Positions 8,462-15,360 of a stretch of DNA of 18,066 nucleotides are shown here, one piece after another. Source of the DNA: an uncultured Flavobacterium sp. (GTDB lineage Bacteria; Bacteroidota; Bacteroidia; Flavobacteriales; Flavobacteriaceae). Each line of letters begins with the position of its first letter. The first letter of the stretch is position 1. The translations under genes were made by a program, and so were the position numbers. The notes under the pieces were generated by a model that was not told where the DNA came from, searched no databases, and was given only the letters and a program-made list of their open reading frames with translations. The stretch spans positions 1 through 18,066 of the forward strand of contig CAMLFV010000024.1 in NCBI GenBank assembly GCA_946479395.1, read 5' to 3'.

Positions 8462-10016
8462 TTTGTATCATAGGATCTTGTTGAAGAATCCAGTTGTAGT
8501 ATGCATTATCATCGTATAATTGGTGCATATATTCAGCAACCAGATGAAACATAATATTAGGCTTATGTCGATCTAAATTAAAAGTCAATCCGCTGGCTTT
8601 TAAATGCGCCTTTAACTCGTTAAAATATTTAGGATCTTTATAGATTTTATCTGCTAATTGTTTTGGTGTTAAACGCTGTAAATACGCTCGTTCACTTTCA
8701 ATCTCTTCAAAAACGTAATAACTTACCAACGACGTTTTCATTAAAAGCTGTATGGCATCTTCGCCGTGTTTGTTCTTCAACGGAATAAACACATCGGGAA
8801 CGATACCACCACCACCATAAACTGTTCTTCCTGCGGTTGTTTTAAACTTTAAACTATCTGCCAAATGAATGCTGTCTCTTGAATACAGCTCACCCGACTT
8901 AAATCTATTGCTTAAATCACTGTTGTATTCATCTAAACCATCGGCATACGGTTTTTGGATCGATCTCCCCGAAGGCGTGTAATAACGCGCTGTAGTTAAT
9001 CGAACGGCAGATCCGTCGCCCAAATACATTTCACGCTGTACCAAACCTTTTCCGTACGATCTTCTTCCAACAATAGTTCCGCGGTCATTATCTTGAACAG
9101 CACCGGCAATAATTTCACTTGCCGATGCCGAGTTTTCGTTGATTAAAACGTATAGCTTTTTATCGGTAAATAAACCTTTATTAGATGCTTTGGTAATTTT
9201 TACATTTCCTTTTTTATTGACCGTTTTTACAATTACCTCGTTTCCTTTTAAGAAGTCATCGGCAATTTGTATAGCAGGTTCCATGTATCCACCACCGTTT
9301 TCACGCAAATCTAAAACCAATTCATCAATACCTTGTTTTAATAACGATTCTAATCCGGCTTTAAATTCGGTATAGGTAGTTTCTGCAAAACGATTAATCT
9401 TGATGTATCCGGTATGATCGTTCACTTTAATGGCAACATCAACGCTTTTCAAAGGAACTTCGCCACGAGTGATTTCAACATCGAAAAATTTATTGGTAGA
9501 TTTTCTGTAAATTTTCAATAAGGCTTTTGATCCTGCGTTTCCTTTCAGTAGATTAATGATTGAATCATTTGACAAACCTTGGTTAAACAACTGAACTTTC
9601 TCAGCATACAGAATACGGTCACCAGCTTTTAAACCAGCTTTATCAGACGGACCACCAGGCAAAGGTTTTACAACTGCCAATGTATCGTTCATGATATGAT
9701 AATTGATACCGATTCCAACAAAAGAACCTTTCATCACATTTTGAACCTCATCAAACTCTGATTTTGATATATAAATAGAATGCGGATCTAACTGTGCCAG
9801 AATATTATTAACCGTCATATCGATTATAGAATCGGTATTAACGTTGTCAACATATTCCTGTTCAATTAAATCGATAAGTTTGTTTAGCTTCACACGTCCT
9901 TTATCATCTTTCACAGAAAAGGGAGCGCCGTTTTTAGTAAAAAAACCACCTAAAACAATACCTGCCGCTAAAGACCCCATTGTTATTAAAGGCCACAAAT
10001 AATTCTTCTTATTCAT
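8445..10016 (-). CDS. S41 family C-terminal processing peptidase (CtpA/Prc-like)
   Basis: This is a periplasmic serine protease of the tail-specific/carboxy-terminal processing family, 523 residues long. It begins with a signal-anchor (MNKKNYLWPLITMG, then a hydrophobic stretch to about residue 26). A short cap segment follows, containing LDPHSIYIS (76-84). The PDZ domain spans about residues 95-180 and includes KPLPGGPSDKAGLKAGDRIL. The S41 catalytic core follows: LVLDLRENGGG (233-243), NENSASASEI with Ser298 as the likely nucleophile, and RRSYGKGLVQ with Lys323 as the general base. The Ser-Lys spacing of 25 matches CtpB and Prc. A C-terminal helical region of unknown role follows. It overlaps the dCMP deaminase gene by 8 bases (its ATG lies inside the end of that gene), so the two are co-translated from one minus-strand transcript. 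The target protein is unknown. Confidence 0.95.
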   Translation of the reverse strand: MNKKNYLWPLITMGSLAAGIVLGGFFTKNGAPFSVKDDKGRVKLNKLIDLIEQEYVDNVNTDSIIDMTVNNILAQLDPHSIYISKSEFDEVQNVMKGSFVGIGINYHIMNDTLAVVKPLPGGPSDKAGLKAGDRILYAEKVQLFNQGLSNDSIINLLKGNAGSKALLKIYRKSTNKFFDVEITRGEVPLKSVDVAIKVNDHTGYIKINRFAETTYTEFKAGLESLLKQGIDELVLDLRENGGGYMEPAIQIADDFLKGNEVIVKTVNKKGNVKITKASNKGLFTDKKLYVLINENSASASEIIAGAVQDNDRGTIVGRRSYGKGLVQREMYLGDGSAVRLTTARYYTPSGRSIQKPYADGLDEYNSDLSNRFKSGELYSRDSIHLADSLKFKTTAGRTVYGGGGIVPDVFIPLKNKHGEDAIQLLMKTSLVSYYVFEEIESERAYLQRLTPKQLADKIYKDPKYFNELKAHLKASGLTFNLDRHKPNIMFHLVAEYMHQLYDDNAYYNWILQQDPMIQKISTL

Positions 10017-10455
10017 ACAACAAAGAGCTTATATCCTCTATCTGAACCACTTCTACTCCAGCTCTCTTTAAAAATTCAATACCAGCTAAATCTTTATAAC
10101 TATTTTGATAAACAACGCGTACAATGCCCGACTGATGTATTAATTTACTGCAATCTCTGCACGGACTCATTGTTATGTATAAAGTAGCATTATCACAAGA
10201 TTGTGTAGATTTTGCTACTTTTAATATGGCATTAGCTTCGGCATGAAGCACATACCATTTTGTTGTTCCTTCTTCGTCTTCGCAACAATTCTCAAAACCC
10301 GATGGCGTTCCGTTATATCCGTCTGATATAATCATTTTATCTTTAACGATAATGGCACCAACTTTTTTTCGCTGACAATAAGACAACTGCCCCCACTCTT
10401 TCGCAATTTTCAAGTAGGCTTTGTCGTACTTATTCAACTTTGCATGGTTTGTCAT
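10009..10455 (-). CDS. Deoxycytidylate (dCMP) deaminase family protein
   Basis: This is a zinc-dependent deaminase predicted to convert dCMP to dUMP, feeding thymidylate synthesis in the cytoplasm. The 148-residue form starting at ATG 10455 has the usual family length. The zinc site is seen as HAE (71-73, Glu73 the proton shuttle) and PCRDC (Cys99 and Cys102); the substrate loop NGTPSG is at 48-53. An upstream ATG at 10509 would add 18 residues unlike the family, and that codon overlaps a TAATTTTG promoter element, so it is rejected. The C-terminus overlaps the start of the S41 protease gene by 8 bases. Other cytidine-deaminase-like activities share this fold, but the ComEB/dCMP deaminase pattern (GYNGTPSG, HAEANAI) is clear. 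Confidence 0.93.
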   Translation of the reverse strand: MTNHAKLNKYDKAYLKIAKEWGQLSYCQRKKVGAIIVKDKMIISDGYNGTPSGFENCCEDEEGTTKWYVLHAEANAILKVAKSTQSCDNATLYITMSPCRDCSKLIHQSGIVRVVYQNSYKDLAGIEFLKRAGVEVVQIEDISSLLYE

Positions 10456-10506
10456 AGAATTGAAAACAAGGAATATTATAATTTTTTTAACAAAAATTCT
10501 GTAGTG

Positions 10507-10514
10507 CAAAATTA
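10507..10514 (-). promoter_or_regulatory. Putative -7 element (TAnnTTTG) for the dCMP deaminase-protease transcript
   Basis: On the minus strand this reads TAATTTTG. It lies 51 bases before the preferred ATG at 10455 and covers the alternative upstream ATG at 10509, which supports the shorter protein. No clear -33 TTG at the usual distance. Confidence 0.5.
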
Positions 10515-10572
10515 CATAAAAACAACATCAAATAGTTTAAAATTGATATAATTCTGTAAAAAAAATTAAAAA

Positions 10573-10580
10573 TAATTTTG
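10573..10580 (+). promoter_or_regulatory. Candidate -7 element for the TerB-like gene
   Basis: TAATTTTG matches the -7 consensus 98 bases before the ATG at 10679. A second, imperfect candidate (TAATTTTA, 10646-10653) has a TTG (10625-10627) 18 bases upstream and would give a shorter leader. The region is so AT-rich that either may be chance. Confidence 0.3.
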
Positions 10581-10678
10581 ATTTTAAAATTTGATAAATA
10601 AATCACAATTTACAACAAAACATTTTGATATGATTATTTTTTTGTTAATTTTAAAGATTAATAATAAAACAGACGGTT

Positions 10679-11128
10679 ATGTTATATCAGGATATTTATG
10701 ACAGTGGTTTCAAAGAACGAAACAAAGGGCACTTTGCATCAATTGTAAGGGTGGCTTATAATGACGGAGAATACACTAAAACAGAACGCGAGTTTATAGA
10801 TGCTTTGGCAAATAAATTAGATATAAGCGACGAAGATTACAGAGCTATTTTAAAAAATCCGAACGGTTATCCGGTAAACCCACCTTACTTGCAAGAACAA
10901 CGTATTGAGCGTTTGTACGATTTGGCACGAATGGTTTTTATAAACCATATTTTAGGACCAGAACAAAAGGCTACCTTACGTAAGTTTACGTCGGCACTGG
11001 GTTTTGTAGGCGATATTCCGGCAATTACCGATAAAGCATTAAGTTTATTGGTTATGGAATATAACTTAGACGATTTTAAACAAGAAATGGACGTATATAT
11101 TAAAAATGTAAACAAAAAAGCGAGTTAA
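10679..11128 (+). CDS. TerB-like domain protein
   Basis: This is a 149-residue, all-helical, charged cytoplasmic protein with no signal peptide. It resembles the TerB/DjlA-N-like fold: an early helix HFASIVRVAYNDGEYTKTE with the acidic DGE turn typical of TerB, then REFIDALANKLDISDEDY, and a second repeat-like half (RLYDLARMVFINHILGPEQ). The name tellurite resistance comes from the family; no other ter gene (terC, terD, terZ) is nearby, so that role is not supported here. Related small proteins in flavobacteria are often poorly named in databases. It stands alone, divergent from the dCMP deaminase gene and convergent with the SIMPL-domain gene. Its stop codon forms the loop of a terminator hairpin. 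Function unknown. Confidence 0.8.
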   Translation: MLYQDIYDSGFKERNKGHFASIVRVAYNDGEYTKTEREFIDALANKLDISDEDYRAILKNPNGYPVNPPYLQEQRIERLYDLARMVFINHILGPEQKATLRKFTSALGFVGDIPAITDKALSLLVMEYNLDDFKQEMDVYIKNVNKKAS

Positions 11129-11140
11129 CACTCGCTTTTT
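11115..11140. terminator. Bidirectional terminator with the TerB-like stop codon in its loop
   Basis: An 11-bp perfect stem (AAAAAGCGAGT at 11115-11125 with ACTCGCTTTTT at 11130-11140) has the 4-base loop TAAC. The TAA in the loop (11126-11128) is the stop codon of the TerB-like gene. The A and T ends make it work in both directions, and the SIMPL-domain gene ends 13 bases further on from the other side. Confidence 0.88.
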
Positions 11141-11153
11141 ATATGTAATAACT

Positions 11154-11915
11154 TTATTCTAAGAAAAACACAATGGTACTAACCACTCTTGCTTTTTGTA
11201 AATAAGGCTGCTTTGGTCTTTCAGACGGTTCTGCGCCTTCGCCTTCGTAATAACTATAATTTCCAACAATAGAAATTTGTCCTTGCGATGCGGTTTTTAT
11301 TTTACCTAATTGCGCTTGTGAATCGTTTGCAAACTGCTCGCCCGCAATACGTGCATTTTTGGTGCTTTCGGCAATTAACTTAGGTTTTATGGTGTTTAAT
11401 TCAGGAAAAGTGTAAGCAACATTTATATTAGATGTTAGATCTTTACTAATTAAATCTAATTCAATTTTTGATGTTTTAGCTTCTAATTCTTCCACCTTAT
11501 CAGATTGTATAGAAATGCTTTGCGATGCTGTGTACCGATCTACTTTTACCTGCACTTCTTTTCCGCCTCTCCATTCGGTTGAATAATATGTTTGGCGATC
11601 GGTAACATCTAAATTACCAACTTTCATATCGCTTTTAGCATAGCCTACACTTTCTAAATACGCAGCAACATTGCTTTGTTTAGCTTCTGTTTGGCTTATA
11701 ACTCCTTTTAAATCATCGCCCGAAAAAGAAAAACTTAATGTAACCCAAGCCGATGTAGCTTTCATTTCCATTTCGGCAAGTCCTTTAACAGCAACCACTC
11801 GGTCTTTATCGCTGAACGTTTTAAGTCCTCTAAAAATGAAAAATCCCAATAAAAAAAGTCCTAATACAATTGAGATACTTAGAACAATTGATCTTGATTC
11901 GCTTCTAATTTCCAT
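11154..11915 (-). CDS. SIMPL domain-containing protein (DUF541)
   Basis: This 253-residue protein has a single N-terminal membrane helix (about residues 9-28, SIVLSISIVLGLFLLGFFIF) and a soluble, presumably periplasmic, SIMPL/DUF541 domain. The domain shows VVAVKGLAEMEMKATSAWV at its start, a central YTASQSISIQSDKVEELE stretch, the family-typical TSNINVAYTFPELN, and a final beta strand VSTIVFFLE. Members include periplasmic and outer-membrane proteins of poorly known function; the family was named after a mouse signalling protein. It follows fbp on the same strand, but the strong fbp terminator between them suggests separate transcription. No promoter element was recognised in the short space upstream. 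The function is not assigned. Confidence 0.88.
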   Translation of the reverse strand: MEIRSESRSIVLSISIVLGLFLLGFFIFRGLKTFSDKDRVVAVKGLAEMEMKATSAWVTLSFSFSGDDLKGVISQTEAKQSNVAAYLESVGYAKSDMKVGNLDVTDRQTYYSTEWRGGKEVQVKVDRYTASQSISIQSDKVEELEAKTSKIELDLISKDLTSNINVAYTFPELNTIKPKLIAESTKNARIAGEQFANDSQAQLGKIKTASQGQISIVGNYSYYEGEGAEPSERPKQPYLQKARVVSTIVFFLE

Positions 11916-11948
11916 AATCGGTTTTGATTTGTGTTCTTGCTAATTTAC

Positions 11949-11980
11949 AAAAAAAATAGTCTGAATTTCTTCAGACTATT
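11949..11980 (-). terminator. Intrinsic terminator after fbp
   Basis: An 11-bp perfect stem (AATAGTCTGAA at 11955-11965 with TTCAGACTATT at 11970-11980) has a 4-base loop. On the minus strand it is followed by a run of eight T (11956-11949). It begins 8 bases beyond the fbp stop codon and is strong in the minus direction only. Confidence 0.9.
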
Positions 11981-11988
11981 AAATATGT

Positions 11989-12984
11989 TTACAAGAAACT
12001 TTCTAATTTATCGACCATATTTTTGCTTCCGCAGAAAATAGGCACACGCTGGTGCAGTTCGGTAGGCTCAATTTCTAAAATACGTTGATTCCCGTCTGTT
12101 GCTTTACCGCCAGCTTGTTCAATAATCATTGCAAATGGGTTGCATTCGTACAACAAACGCAATTTCCCGTTTGGTTTTGAAATGGTTCCCGGATACATAT
12201 AAATACCGCCTTTTAAAATATTTCTATGAACATCGGCAACCAAACTACCAATGTAACGCGAGCTGTAAGGTTTCTTAGACGTATCGTCTTTACAAAAAGC
12301 TACATAATCTTTTACACCTTGTTCAAACTGATTGAAATTCCCTTCATTTACAGAGAAAATTGCTCCGTCTTCACTAATCTTCATATCAGGATGCGATAAA
12401 AAGAACGTTCCCAAAGAAGGATCTAACGTAAAACCATTTACACCGTTACCGGTTGTATAAACCAACATGGTAGAAGATCCGTAAATAACGTAACCTGCCG
12501 CAACCTGATTGATTCCTTTTTGAAGAAAATCGGCTTGAGTTACCGGTGTTCCAACTTCTGAAATTCTACGGTAAACCGAAAAAATGGTCCCAACTGAAAC
12601 ATTCACGTCGATATTCGATGAACCGTCTAAAGGATCCATCAACAAAACATATTTATTGCTATTGCAATTGTTTGGACCTGAAATAGTAATAAACTCGTCG
12701 TTTTCTTCTGATGCAATTCCGCAAACAATTTCACGGTTAATTAAGGTCTGGATAAAAACATCATTTGCAAAAACATCCAGCTTTTGTTGTTCTTCACCCT
12801 GAATATTTTCACTACCAAAAGCTCCGGTAATATCAACCAAACCTGCCTGGTTTACCTTTTGAGCCACAATTTTTGAAGCCAAACGAATGGAGTTCATTAA
12901 ACGAGACAATTCGCCCGAAGAATACGGAAAATGCTCTTGTTTTTTAATTATAAATTCGCCTAACGTAATAAATCTCTGTTCCAT
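11989..12984 (-). CDS. fbp: Class 1 fructose-1,6-bisphosphatase
   Basis: This enzyme hydrolyses fructose-1,6-bisphosphate to fructose-6-phosphate and phosphate, the committed step of gluconeogenesis; it is cytoplasmic and Mg-dependent. The protein from ATG 12984 has 331 residues, the usual class 1 length. The metal-binding acidic residues are seen at SEEND (92-96) and in the signature [18 protein letters not shown] (DPLDGSSN at 117-124). Later motifs include [42 protein letters not shown] and the C-terminal [10 protein letters not shown]. An in-frame ATG at 13104 would add 40 residues, but this extension spans the divergent promoter region and does not resemble the family, so the shorter start ([11 protein letters not shown]) is chosen. 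It is divergent from the aspartate kinase gene. Confidence 0.97.
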   Translation of the reverse strand: MEQRFITLGEFIIKKQEHFPYSSGELSRLMNSIRLASKIVAQKVNQAGLVDITGAFGSENIQGEEQQKLDVFANDVFIQTLINREIVCGIASEENDEFITISGPNNCNSNKYVLLMDPLDGSSNIDVNVSVGTIFSVYRRISEVGTPVTQADFLQKGINQVAAGYVIYGSSTMLVYTTGNGVNGFTLDPSLGTFFLSHPDMKISEDGAIFSVNEGNFNQFEQGVKDYVAFCKDDTSKKPYSSRYIGSLVADVHRNILKGGIYMYPGTISKPNGKLRLLYECNPFAMIIEQAGGKATDGNQRILEIEPTELHQRVPIFCGSKNMVDKLESFL

Positions 12985-13028
12985 AATTGTGTGTAAAAAG
13001 TGGTACAAATATCGGTAAAATGTGCATA

Positions 13029-13036
13029 CAAATCTA
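13029..13036 (-). promoter_or_regulatory. Putative -7 element (TAnnTTTG) for fbp
   Basis: On the minus strand this reads TAGATTTG, 44 bases before the preferred fbp ATG at 12984. Its position inside the 40-codon upstream extension supports the shorter protein. Confidence 0.45.
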
Positions 13037-13086
13037 TTTCTTTTCACATTTTTAAAAATAGGTATGGTGTTAAGAAAATGGTTCGC

Positions 13087-13094
13087 TACTTTTG
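13087..13094 (+). promoter_or_regulatory. Putative -7 element (TAnnTTTG) for aspartate kinase
   Basis: TACTTTTG matches the -7 consensus and lies 34 bases before the ATG at 13129, predicting a leader of about 28 bases. No clear -33 TTG. It is 50 bases from the opposing fbp element. Confidence 0.5.
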
Positions 13095-13128
13095 CTTCTG
13101 TCAAACAAAATATTTTTAAGTTAATCGT

Positions 13129-14382
13129 ATGAAGGTATTGAAATTCGGAGGGGCATCAATTAAAGATCCGCAGGCAATTCGTAACGTTTTACACGTTTTA
13201 AAAACCGTTGGTTTTACCGATAGTTTAATTATTGCGTCGGCTATGGGTAAAACAACAAACGCTTTAGAAGATGTTGTGAATGCTTATTTCAAGAAACCCG
13301 ACGAGCTTAAAAATTGTATCGCCGTTGTAAAAAATTATCATTTAGATATTATTACCGATTTATTTACAGATAAAAACCACGTGGTTTTTAATCGAATTTC
13401 TGCTTTGTTTACCGAAATGGAGCTTTTTTTAGCAAACAATAAATCGCCGAATTATAATTTTGTTTATGATCAGATTGTATCTTACGGAGAAATTGTTGCA
13501 ACTACTGTTTTAAGTCATTTTTTGAACGATCAACTGATAGAAAATACTTGGATTGATGCTCGAAATTTAGTTAAAACCGACACCACTTATCGCGATGCCA
13601 TTGTAGATTGGAAAGCTACCGAAGAGAATATTACCAACCAGCTTCAAGACCAAAAATTGTACATTACACAAGGTTTTATAGGATCCGATGCTAATAATTT
13701 CCCGGTTACTTTGGGCAGAGAAGGATCTGATTATTCGGCGGCAATTTTTGCGTATTGTTTAAATGCAGAAAGTGTAACCATTTGGAAAGATGTTCCGGGT
13801 GTTTTAAATGCCGATCCACGTTATTTTGAAGACACCGTGCTGTTGAATAAAATATCGTATCACGAAGCTATTGAGTTGGCTTTTTACGGTGCATCGGTCA
13901 TTCACCCGAAAACATTACAACCTTTACAGCGCAAAGAAATTCCGTTGTATGTAAAATCGTTTGTAAATCCAACATTACAAGGAACATCAGTATCAAAAGA
14001 TGCTGGATTAGAACCACAGACAGCGTGTTTTATCGTTAAGAAAAATCAATTGTTAATTTCAATATCATCTAAAGATTTTTCGTTTGTAATGGAACATCAG
14101 GTAAGCGATATTTTTAAATTGTTTGCAGAACAGCACATAAAAGTAAATGTTATTCAAAACTCGGCAATAAGTTTTACGGTTTGCGTAGAAGATAAGTTTG
14201 GTAACTTCAACCATATCTTTGAAGATCTTGCAAAAAACTTTAATATTACCTACAACGAAAATGTTTCACTATACACCATTCGTCATTTTTCCAGTAAAGA
14301 TGCCGAAAAAGTTATTGCAGACAAAACCGTTTTGTTACAGCAGGTTAACCGCGAAACCATTCAAATTGTAACTAAAGAATAA
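13129..14382 (+). CDS. Aspartate kinase (monofunctional)
   Basis: This enzyme phosphorylates L-aspartate with ATP, the entry step to lysine/diaminopimelate, threonine and methionine; it is cytoplasmic. The 417 residues carry an amino-acid-kinase catalytic domain (about 1-290) and a C-terminal ACT-type regulatory part (about 300-400). Signatures are KFGGAS (5-10; Ala at the position that is Thr in many family members), [50 protein letters not shown] and [15 protein letters not shown]. The ACT region includes [18 protein letters not shown] and [19 protein letters not shown], which fit allosteric amino-acid binding, although the effector cannot be read off. It lacks a homoserine dehydrogenase fusion. 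No terminator hairpin was recognised after it. lysC would be a natural symbol, but the isozyme type is uncertain. Confidence 0.95.
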   Translation: MKVLKFGGASIKDPQAIRNVLHVLKTVGFTDSLIIASAMGKTTNALEDVVNAYFKKPDELKNCIAVVKNYHLDIITDLFTDKNHVVFNRISALFTEMELFLANNKSPNYNFVYDQIVSYGEIVATTVLSHFLNDQLIENTWIDARNLVKTDTTYRDAIVDWKATEENITNQLQDQKLYITQGFIGSDANNFPVTLGREGSDYSAAIFAYCLNAESVTIWKDVPGVLNADPRYFEDTVLLNKISYHEAIELAFYGASVIHPKTLQPLQRKEIPLYVKSFVNPTLQGTSVSKDAGLEPQTACFIVKKNQLLISISSKDFSFVMEHQVSDIFKLFAEQHIKVNVIQNSAISFTVCVEDKFGNFNHIFEDLAKNFNITYNENVSLYTIRHFSSKDAEKVIADKTVLLQQVNRETIQIVTKE

Positions 14383-14436
14383 TTTTTTTAACACAGATTT
14401 ATGCTTTTTAAACCATAATAGACAACATAGTTATTG

Positions 14437-14450
14437 ACTGATTTATCAGT
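14437..14450. repeat. Short inverted repeat ACTGA-TTTA-TCAGT
   Basis: Perfect 5-bp arms with a 4-base centre, 55 bases after the aspartate kinase stop. It is too weak and lacks a T run, so it is unlikely to be a terminator; an operator is possible but unproven. Confidence 0.35.
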
Positions 14451-14502
14451 TAGGCTATACTCAACAAAAGGTATATATAATAGTTTTTATAATTTGTAAA
14501 AC

Positions 14503-14519
14503 ACATAGTTAAGCTATGT
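14503..14519. repeat. Short inverted repeat ACATAG-TTAAG-CTATGT
   Basis: Perfect 6-bp arms with a 5-base loop, followed by TTATTTTG. It could be a weak terminator for aspartate kinase (121 bases after its stop) or a protein-binding dyad. The left arm is part of a repeated ACATAGTTA word. Confidence 0.35.
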
Positions 14520-14687
14520 TTATTTTGTAAGATATAAAACTATGTAATCTAAAATTTGCTCAACTTTAAGCACAGCTTCTATGTGGTAAAAAACTATTTT
14601 TTTTACAATATATTACAAATAAAACATCATGTACCACCTGTTGATTAAGTTACTTTTTTAAATAAGATTTTTGTTTTTAAGATTTTT

Positions 14688-14704
14688 TTGGCACACTATT
14701 TGGC
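14688..14704 (+). promoter_or_regulatory. Sigma-54-like -24/-12 element before the small outer-membrane protein gene
   Basis: TTGGCAC (14688-14694), five bases, then TTGG (14700-14703) matches the TGGCAC-N5-TTGC pattern at all but the last position, with the -24 GG and -12 G at the correct 12-base separation. The predicted start, near 14715, would give a leader of about 20 bases to ATG 14736. No TAnnTTTG element competes here. A single site can arise by chance. Confidence 0.35.
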
Positions 14705-14735
14705 TTGCGTTAACAAATTTAAAAACACAATAATC

Positions 14736-15293
14736 ATGAAAAGAATTATTTACCTTTTAGCCCTAATCTCTACAAGTGCTTTTGCCCAAGAGCACCAAAA
14801 AGATGTTGTAACTGTTTCTGCAAACTACAATTTTTCTGAACCTACACAATATGGTGTTAGTTTAGAATTTACAAAAGAAGCAAGAGTTGATGAACGCTTA
14901 ACTTCGCGATTGTTCAACGTAAGTTACGGACAGTTAGAATACGATAACAAATTTTTAAAAAGTACCGGAGAAGGTTTTGTTATTGAATTAGGTAGCCGTA
15001 CCTATTTTAAAAAAGGCGTACGTGAAGGTTTTTACGGAGAAAACTTTATTACTCACGGACAAATTAAATTTGATGAAATGATCAACGGTGAAAATTTTGA
15101 AGGAAAGTACACGTTCTGGAGTATTTTTAATCCGAATATCGGATACAAAATTCAGCTGACTAAAAACTTAAGTTTAGATCCATCGGTTGGTTTTAACTGG
15201 AAATGGGAAGTTCGTGGTAAAGGCGATATAGACAACCGCCATTTTGATAACTTCGTGTTTAAAGCCGGTGCAAAATTAGGTTATACGTTTTAA
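14736..15293 (+). CDS. Small outer-membrane beta-barrel protein, function unknown
   Basis: The predicted 185-residue precursor starts with a classic signal peptide: MKRIIYLLALISTSAFAQE, with likely cleavage after AFA. The mature protein alternates polar and aromatic residues as in amphipathic strands (VVTVSANYNFSE, FVIELGSRTYF, YTFWSIFNPNIGYKIQL, LSLDPSVGFNWKWEV). It ends FVFKAGAKLGYTF, a terminal aromatic residue typical of outer-membrane barrels. The size suggests an eight-stranded OmpX/OmpA-like barrel. A TTG 48 bases upstream could extend the frame, but it would put 16 extra residues ahead of the signal peptide and lies within a promoter-like element, so ATG 14736 is chosen. It is a single gene between a long regulatory gap and a bidirectional terminator. 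The ligand or partner is unknown. Confidence 0.82.
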   Translation: MKRIIYLLALISTSAFAQEHQKDVVTVSANYNFSEPTQYGVSLEFTKEARVDERLTSRLFNVSYGQLEYDNKFLKSTGEGFVIELGSRTYFKKGVREGFYGENFITHGQIKFDEMINGENFEGKYTFWSIFNPNIGYKIQLTKNLSLDPSVGFNWKWEVRGKGDIDNRHFDNFVFKAGAKLGYTF

Positions 15294-15301
15294 AACAAAT
15301 A

Positions 15302-15337
15302 AAAAATACCTTTTCAGAAACTTGAAAAGGTATTTTT
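15302..15337. terminator. Bidirectional terminator between the small barrel gene and kgtP
   Basis: A 15-bp perfect stem (AAAAATACCTTTTCA at 15302-15316 with TGAAAAGGTATTTTT at 15323-15337) has a 6-base loop. T runs end the stem on both strands. It starts 8 bases after the barrel gene stop and 23 bases beyond the kgtP stop on the other strand, so it serves both convergent transcripts. Confidence 0.9.
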
Positions 15338-15360
15338 ACTTAAACTAAACACTTAATGAA

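Larger units (their letters stand above)
14383..14735. other. Gene-free AT-rich intergenic stretch with small dyads
   Basis: I see no coding sequence, tRNA or convincing terminator in these 353 bases. It holds a 5-bp dyad ACTGA-TTTA-TCAGT (14437-14450) and a 6-bp dyad ACATAG-TTAAG-CTATGT (14503-14519). ACATAGTTA occurs directly repeated (14425-14433, 14503-14511), with an inverted relative AACTATGT (14538-14545). A sigma-54-like element lies at 14688-14704. It is unusually long for this window, where other gaps are mostly under 150 bases, and may be the control region of the small outer-membrane protein gene. Confidence 0.6.

Noticed and set aside
9139..9375. Plus-strand open frame inside the S41 protease gene
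   Set aside because: Antisense to the catalytic domain; composition reflects the opposite strand.
9568..9577. A further TTTGAC-AAAC copy of the 8390-8419 repeat
   Set aside because: It is shorter and lies in conserved coding sequence of the S41 protease, so it is likely chance.
10456..10509. An 18-codon N-terminal extension of the dCMP deaminase from ATG 10509
   Set aside because: That ATG overlaps a TAATTTTG promoter element, and the family normally begins near the residues following ATG 10455.
10885..11115. Minus-strand open frame inside the TerB-like gene
   Set aside because: Antisense, with no family resemblance.
10679..11128. Tellurite resistance function for the TerB-like protein
   Set aside because: No other ter genes are present; the name is only a family label.
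11671..11943. Plus-strand open frame over the SIMPL-domain gene start
   Set aside because: Antisense to the membrane anchor region of a better supported gene.
12584..12802. Plus-strand open frame inside fbp
   Set aside because: Antisense to the conserved metal-binding core of fbp.
12985..13104. A 40-codon N-terminal extension of fbp from ATG 13104
   Set aside because: The added residues do not resemble class 1 fructose-bisphosphatases, the 331-residue form matches the family length, and the extension covers the divergent promoter elements.
14688..14735. A TTG start extending the small barrel protein by 16 residues
   Set aside because: It would place residues ahead of a textbook signal peptide and lies within a promoter-like element; ATG 14736 fits better.
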